From Pedobacter glucosidilyticus (GTDB lineage: Bacteria > Bacteroidota > Bacteroidia > Sphingobacteriales > Sphingobacteriaceae): a DNA stretch of 27,009 nucleotides. Below, piece after piece: positions 22,607 through 27,009 of the stretch. A program made the position numbers and the translations under genes. The stretch lies in NCBI RefSeq assembly GCF_002483235.1, contig NZ_DLHN01000017.1, positions 134,329-161,337 of the forward strand, written 5' to 3'. The notes under the pieces were generated by a model. That model was not told the DNA's origin and searched no databases. It saw only the letters and a program-made list of their open reading frames with translations. Every line of letters begins with the position of its first letter. Within the stretch, counting starts at the first letter, position 1.

Positions 22607-23482
22607 ATGCAACAATTAGAAAAAATTTATAAATCCTTTCATTGGTTTTTCTCCAATCTGATCAATACATTTTTTTCTTTTTGTAAAATATTCCTTATTT
22701 CTGGTTTTAATCAAAAAATACATAAAACCACTTCCCATCATACCTGTATTATTCTAGGTAACGGTCCATCACTTTCAAATTCATTAAAAGAATATCAAAA
22801 TCATTTAACTAAGTATCCGTTAGTTTGTGTAAATCTTTTTGCACTAACATCAGAGTATGAACAGCTAAAACCTGCCTACTATGTGATGCATGACCCTGCA
22901 TTATGGAAAACCGAATTACCTTTACCACAAAAAGTTTTTACTGCGATAAAAGAAAAAACAAATTGGCCTATTACCTTATTTTTCCCTTATAGAGCTCGGA
23001 AATCGGCTTTTGTACAAGCGTTAAACTCAGAATATGTAAAAGTGGTATATTATAATTACACCATTTTTAAAGGTTTTGATGCTATTGCTTATTACTTATT
23101 TAAGCGACAATTGGCCATGCCACAAAGCCAAAATGTTTTGGTAGCATCCTTATTCCTAACCATTAATTTAAAATATAAAGAGATTTATTTTATAGGTGCC
23201 GACCATACTTGGCATGAAAACTTAATTGTTAATGATGAAAATATACTTTGCTTAAAAAATGTTCATTTTTATAGCGAGGGTGAACAAGTTTCTTATAAAC
23301 CATTTTACAAAGGTTTGAACACACAAGAAACCTTTAAAGTATCAGAAATTTTTGAAAACTGGACAAAAGTTTTTAGAGGTTACGAGCATATCAAAAAATA
23401 TGCTAAATACTGCAATACAACTATATATAATGCCAGCCATGTTTCTTTTATAGACGCATTTGAAAGAAAAAAAATATCCTAA
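22607..23482 (+). CDS. Rossmann-like protein resembling DUF115/GT42 glycan enzymes, 291 aa
   Basis: Not confidently assigned. An N-terminal hydrophobic/amphipathic stretch (about 10-34) may attach it to the membrane. CIILGNGPSL (47-56) is the phosphate-loop-like motif seen in DUF115/MptE-like proteins and in GT42 sialyltransferases such as CstII (AGNGPSL). Later, YKEIYFIGADHTWH (190-203) resembles the second conserved strand-loop of both families (GYKEIYLSGIDFY in CstII). The protein ends with a KYCNTTIYNASHVSF stretch. It lies in a run of polysaccharide genes and overlaps the acyltransferase gene by one base (TAATG), so a glycan-modifying role is likely, but the reaction is unknown. ATG 22607 is preferred over the in-frame TTG at 22598, which is in the promoter box. 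Confidence 0.75.
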   Translation: MQQLEKIYKSFHWFFSNLINTFFSFCKIFLISGFNQKIHKTTSHHTCIILGNGPSLSNSLKEYQNHLTKYPLVCVNLFALTSEYEQLKPAYYVMHDPALWKTELPLPQKVFTAIKEKTNWPITLFFPYRARKSAFVQALNSEYVKVVYYNYTIFKGFDAIAYYLFKRQLAMPQSQNVLVASLFLTINLKYKEIYFIGADHTWHENLIVNDENILCLKNVHFYSEGEQVSYKPFYKGLNTQETFKVSEIFENWTKVFRGYEHIKKYAKYCNTTIYNASHVSFIDAFERKKIS

Positions 23483-24159
23483 TGGAAACATTGTTATTAA
23501 ACCCAATATCGCTTTGGCTAAGATGGCTCTTTACCAAAGCTGTTTACCTTTTTAAAAATAGAGGTAAGCATCTTAAAATAGAATATATGGTAGAGCTTAG
23601 TGGTTGTACTTTTGGTTATTACAACACTATATATAAGCATACCAGACTTAGAAATACAAGTATAAATAGTTTCAGCTATGTGGCTCGTAATACTTTAGTA
23701 CAACACGCTAAAATTGGCAAATTTTGTTGTATTGGTCCAAATGTAAGTATAGGCTTAGGTGCGCATCCTAGTTCTCAATACGTATCTAGTCATCCTTTAT
23801 TTTATTCTACCATTGGTCAAGCATCTGGTTTAACACTGGTAGAAAAAGATCTTTTTCAAGAATATCAAGAAACGACTATAGAAAACGATGTTTGGATAGG
23901 TGCACAAGTCATTATTAAATCTGGTGTAAAAATAGGAAATGGGGCTATTATAGCTTCAGGCGCCGTAGTTACCAAAGATGTAGAACCATATACTGTTGTT
24001 GGTGGTGTACCTGCAAAATTCATAAAATACAGATTTGCTCAAGAGCAAATAGATTTTTTACAGAAATTTAAATGGTGGGAGCAAAATTTAGATTGGCTAA
24101 AAGAACATAAAGATTTATTTCTTGATGTGGATTTACTGATGAAAAAATTTAATCGTTAA
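23482..24159 (+). CDS. Left-handed beta-helix acyltransferase (CatB/XAT-like), 225 aa
   Basis: A trimeric hexapeptide-repeat acyltransferase, probably using acetyl-CoA to acetylate a sugar of a surface glycan. Hexapeptide coils are seen from about 55 to 180 (SINSFSYVARNTLVQHAKIGKF region, TIENDVWIGAQVIIKSG, IGNGAIIASGAVVTKDV, YTVVGGVPAKFI). The loop GLGAHPSSQYVSSHPLF (91-107) is characteristic of the xenobiotic-acyltransferase group and offers His95 as the likely catalytic base. The N-terminus carries a short hydrophobic stretch (8-24) uncommon for CatB itself. Starts by TAATG overlap with the upstream gene; the flippase gene follows after 4 bp, so the three genes look like an operon. The acceptor is unknown. 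Confidence 0.9.
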   Translation: METLLLNPISLWLRWLFTKAVYLFKNRGKHLKIEYMVELSGCTFGYYNTIYKHTRLRNTSINSFSYVARNTLVQHAKIGKFCCIGPNVSIGLGAHPSSQYVSSHPLFYSTIGQASGLTLVEKDLFQEYQETTIENDVWIGAQVIIKSGVKIGNGAIIASGAVVTKDVEPYTVVGGVPAKFIKYRFAQEQIDFLQKFKWWEQNLDWLKEHKDLFLDVDLLMKKFNR

Positions 24160-24163
24160 TAGC

Positions 24164-25666
24164 TTGGATAAAAAGGAATCTTATAAAACAGGCACCATTG
24201 GCTCACAAACCATAAAAGGAAGCATTTATTCTTATCTGGGAATAGTTATTGGTTTCTTTAGTGTTACTGTTTTACGTTCTCACGGATTGGGGCCAGAAGA
24301 AAACGGGATTCTAGATTTAATTCTGTCTTTCACCATGATATTAGCTCAATTAGGTTCTTTAGGCTTTTTCAACGCCAGCATCAGATGCTTCCCCTATTTT
24401 AGAGACGAAACAAAAAACCATAATGGTTTTTTGTTTTTACTATTTGCCATACCTTTTGTAGGACTCTTAATTTTCACCTTACTTTTTTACTTAGGTAAAT
24501 CTATATTACCTGTAGAAAGTAACTTCACTACACTTTTTCAAGATTATACGCCTGTTATACTGGTACTCACTTTAGGTACAGTTTTATTTAATGCCTTAGA
24601 TACTTTTAACAGAACAGCTTTATTAGATGCCGTTACAGGCTCAACACTTAAAGAATTTGTACAGAAACTTACAGTGGCCATAGCCATGGGTTTGATGCTA
24701 TATTTTACTCTGCCTTTCTCATTATTTCTGTGGATTTGGGTATTAGCAAATCTCATCCCTACCTTATGGATATTCATCAAATTATACCGAAAAAGAGCTT
24801 TTAACCTTAAACCCGATTTTGCTTTCTTAAATCCAGAAATGGTTAAAATGCTGAGCAGTGTAAGTTTATTTGCAGTACTTACGGGTTTCACTACCATGAT
24901 TATTCAATACATTGATAAAATCATGATTAATGAAATGATTAATACTTCCTTAACAGGGATATACAGTATTACCGCATTTTTTGGTACTGTAGTTTTGATG
25001 CCTTCTCGTATCATGTACAGAATTGGTGGCATCATCATCGCCGAGAAATGGAAGGTTGATGATATTGAGGGAATAAAATCTGTTTATAAGAAAAGTTGTA
25101 TCAATCAGCTTTTAATAGCTATGCTGATATTTATTGGCATTTGGGCCAATATTGATAACGTATTTGAGATGATTCCTAAAGAATACGAGGCTGGCAAATA
25201 TGTGATTTTATTTATCAGTTTATCTGGCTTAATAGAAATGGCAACCGGTTTTAATGGTGTTATCATTGCCACTTCTAAATATTATAAGTATGATACATAC
25301 TTCTTTTTAGCACTTATTTTCATCACCATCTTAACAAATTATATTTTTATCCCTATCTGGGGGATAACCGGCTCTGCTATGGCTACCGCTTTGGCTACGC
25401 TATTATTTAATTTCTTCAGATACCTTTTCTTGGTGATTAAATTTAAGATGCAACCTATGGGCTTAAATAACCTTTTCATACTGATGATAGGCTTGTTTAC
25501 CCTATTTATCATCGGCTACTTACCAAAACAATCTTTCTTTGTTTGGGATATCATTTTACGCTCAAGCATCATAACAGCAGTATATGTAAGCAGTATTTAT
25601 ATGCTTAAACTTGCTCCAGAAATGAATAGCATTATTGATAAGTATAAAAATAAATTCTTAAGCTAA
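24164..25666 (+). CDS. Wzx-type polysaccharide flippase (MOP superfamily), 500 aa
   Basis: A multi-pass membrane transporter expected to flip lipid-linked oligosaccharide units across the inner membrane. Twelve to fourteen hydrophobic helices run the full length. The N-terminus shows the family pattern GSQTIKGSIYSYLGIVIGFFSVTVL followed by RSHGLGPEENGILDLILS. A central MIIQYIDKIMINEMI and a later FNGVIIATSKYYKYDTYF stretch also fit O-antigen/teichoic-acid-type flippases. The start used is TTG at 24164. No in-frame ATG occurs before about residue 58, which would remove the first helix, so TTG is likely the real start. It ends 6 bp from the stop of the convergent aminotransferase gene. A Wzy-like polymerase is less likely because the MOP signature covers both ends. 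Confidence 0.87.
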   Translation: MDKKESYKTGTIGSQTIKGSIYSYLGIVIGFFSVTVLRSHGLGPEENGILDLILSFTMILAQLGSLGFFNASIRCFPYFRDETKNHNGFLFLLFAIPFVGLLIFTLLFYLGKSILPVESNFTTLFQDYTPVILVLTLGTVLFNALDTFNRTALLDAVTGSTLKEFVQKLTVAIAMGLMLYFTLPFSLFLWIWVLANLIPTLWIFIKLYRKRAFNLKPDFAFLNPEMVKMLSSVSLFAVLTGFTTMIIQYIDKIMINEMINTSLTGIYSITAFFGTVVLMPSRIMYRIGGIIIAEKWKVDDIEGIKSVYKKSCINQLLIAMLIFIGIWANIDNVFEMIPKEYEAGKYVILFISLSGLIEMATGFNGVIIATSKYYKYDTYFFLALIFITILTNYIFIPIWGITGSAMATALATLLFNFFRYLFLVIKFKMQPMGLNNLFILMIGLFTLFIIGYLPKQSFFVWDIILRSSIITAVYVSSIYMLKLAPEMNSIIDKYKNKFLS

Positions 25667-25675
25667 AACAGCTTA
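25659..25675. terminator. Small hairpin spanning both stop codons of converging genes
   Basis: TAAGCT (25659-25664) and AGCTTA (25670-25675) pair around AAAAC. The stem includes bases of the flippase TAA (25664-25666) and the aminotransferase stop (25673-25675, minus). Short, so a weak terminator at best. Confidence 0.4.
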
Positions 25676-26929
25676 TCTCAATTTAGCTAAAGCTTCTTTC
25701 AATTGTGGAATTTTGGCTGCAATTTCATCAGCAGAGCAAGCTCCTACGGATGCTCTGTACCAACACATATCATCCGTACCAAAAGCAGAAAAAGGTACTA
25801 AAGCAATATTAGCTTCTTTTATCAAATAAAAATTTAAATCTATAGATGAGTTTAAGACCTCTCCTTCAGGTGTAGTTTTTCCTAAATAATCTATTTTAAG
25901 GGTTAGATAGATAGCTCCCATAGGCTCAATTGCATCAACTGCAAAACCTTCACTTTTAAGCGTATTAATCCCTTTATAAAGTGTATCTAAACTGTTTTGT
26001 ATGCGTGTTTTAAATTCGCCCAAATAAGTATCAACAGCCAAAGTATCTTTTAAATATTTTGCCATAGCAACTTGTTCTGCCTTTGGTGCCCAAGCACCCA
26101 TGTGGCCAACAATAGCCTTCATTTTATCGATAATTTCTGCCGGGCCAAAACCCCAGCCTACTCTTACACCTGTTGCTGCAAAACATTTAGAGCTACCATC
26201 AATAAAAACCGTATAATCTCTTAATTCTGGAAATAGGGTTACAGGGTCTACATGTTGATGCTCACCAAAAGTTAATTGAGAATAAATCTGATCGTACAAA
26301 ATATATAATGGTTTCTCACCTGCGGCTCTACTTTTATTTTCTGCAATGACCAACTCACAAATTTCTCTTAAGCCTTGCTCAGAAAACATAGTACCTGTTG
26401 GGTTCAGCGGAGAACATAATGCTAATAAACTAGCACCTTTTAGATGTGGTTGAAGCTCGGCAGCAGTAGGCATAAAGTTATTTTCAGGTAAGGTTGCCAC
26501 ACTTACACCATTGGCTCCTAATAAATGTACATAATGGTTATTATTCCATGATGGAGCAGGGAAAACGACCTTATCGCCAGCATCAATCAAAGCTAGGTAA
26601 GTAGCGTAAATGAGCGGACGAGAACCCCCAGAAATCAGAATTTCATTTTTTGCAGCGTAATCTAAACCCATTCTGCTTTTCAAGAAATCAGCAACGCTTT
26701 CTCTTAACGTTAAAACGCCATCAGCAGGTGGATAATTCGTCTGAAAATCAGCGTAAGCGTCAACAATATTACTTTGTAACTCAGCAGGAATAGGATATAA
26801 TTGGGCATCAAAATCACCAATAGTTAAATTAGCAATTTGCGCTCCTTTAGCTTTCATTTGGTTTACTTCGCCTGCTATTTTTATAATTTCTGATCCTATT
26901 AAGGTTTCTGCTAATACTGATACTTTCAT
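25673..26929 (-). CDS. Class I PLP-dependent aminotransferase (aspartate-aminotransferase fold), 418 aa
   Basis: A cytoplasmic pyridoxal-phosphate aminotransferase of fold type I, probably acting on aspartate or another 2-amino acid with 2-oxoglutarate. Seen are GGSRPLIYATYLAL (101-114) near the cofactor phosphate, Trp128 in PSWNN, SPLNPTGT (173-180, Asn176), YDQIYSQL (212-219, Asp213 and Tyr216), the Schiff-base Lys248 in DGSSKCFAATGVRVGW and the substrate-carboxylate Arg392 in WYRASVG. Length is typical. The gene converges on the flippase gene and probably is not part of the polysaccharide operon. No -7 box is seen in the 80 bases upstream, which carry a short direct repeat. Substrate specificity is not resolved. 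Confidence 0.92.
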   Translation of the reverse strand: MKVSVLAETLIGSEIIKIAGEVNQMKAKGAQIANLTIGDFDAQLYPIPAELQSNIVDAYADFQTNYPPADGVLTLRESVADFLKSRMGLDYAAKNEILISGGSRPLIYATYLALIDAGDKVVFPAPSWNNNHYVHLLGANGVSVATLPENNFMPTAAELQPHLKGASLLALCSPLNPTGTMFSEQGLREICELVIAENKSRAAGEKPLYILYDQIYSQLTFGEHQHVDPVTLFPELRDYTVFIDGSSKCFAATGVRVGWGFGPAEIIDKMKAIVGHMGAWAPKAEQVAMAKYLKDTLAVDTYLGEFKTRIQNSLDTLYKGINTLKSEGFAVDAIEPMGAIYLTLKIDYLGKTTPEGEVLNSSIDLNFYLIKEANIALVPFSAFGTDDMCWYRASVGACSADEIAAKIPQLKEALAKLR

Positions 26930-26968
26930 GGTTATTTTTGAATTACGACTGACGATTTTTGATTTTTC

Positions 26969-27009
26969 CTTGCGCTCGTTTTTAATTTCTTGCGCTCGTT
27001 TGTAACGAG
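26969..27009. repeat. Short direct repeat and a palindrome truncated at the window edge
   Basis: CTTGCGCTCGTTT occurs at 26969-26981 and again at 26989-27001 (period 20). The second copy continues into CTCGTT (26995-27000) TGT AACGAG (27004-27009), a hairpin that stops only because the window ends. If the next bases read CGCAAG, the palindrome would continue as one REP-like element. Confidence 0.6.

Overview
The window looks like a chromosomal segment of a Bacteroidota bacterium, most likely a Sphingobacteriaceae member of the Pedobacter type. Supporting signs are the AT-rich DNA, boxes matching the Bacteroidota -7 promoter element TAnnTTTG, weak or absent Shine-Dalgarno sites, a C-terminal type IX secretion sorting domain, a 7TMR-DISM/LytS-type kinase with a LytTR regulator, a DUF4834 protein, and a macroglobulin/TonB-plug protein. 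No phage, insertion sequence, CRISPR array, tRNA or rRNA was recognised.

Left part (1-5929). After the probable tail of an incomplete gene and a terminator, all genes are on the minus strand. Read in transcription order they are a dCTP deaminase, a 901-residue secreted macroglobulin-like protein carrying an orphan TonB plug, a delta3,delta2-enoyl-CoA isomerase, a 2,4-dienoyl-CoA reductase and a RidA-family protein. The isomerase and reductase are the two auxiliary enzymes needed to oxidise unsaturated fatty acids. They are separated by an unusual block of short tandem repeats (about 1571-1836), and a compact, potentially pseudoknotted element (about 561-653) lies before the RidA gene.

Middle part (6005-12643), plus strand. 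It holds a phosphopantetheinyl transferase overlapping lipB (both act on acyl carrier protein), a D-2-hydroxyacid dehydrogenase overlapping an FGGY sugar kinase, then two terminator hairpins, uvrB and a small DUF4834 membrane protein.

Signalling and envelope part (12714-19125). A membrane histidine kinase (plus) and a LytTR response regulator (minus) meet stop to stop with no bases between. Next comes an apparent two-gene unit of an OmpA-domain protein and a seven-repeat FG-GAP propeller with a T9SS sorting signal.

Right part (19252-27009). This is a surface-polysaccharide group: YfhO-type membrane protein, family 2 glycosyltransferase (minus strand), a protein with features of DUF115/GT42 proteins, a left-handed beta-helix acyltransferase and a Wzx-type flippase. 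A class I aminotransferase converges on the flippase. The window ends inside what looks like a palindromic repeat.

A recurring regulatory theme is that three genes (uvrB, DUF4834, and the DUF115/GT42-like gene) have the -7 box ending only 5-6 bases before the ATG, which predicts leaderless mRNAs.
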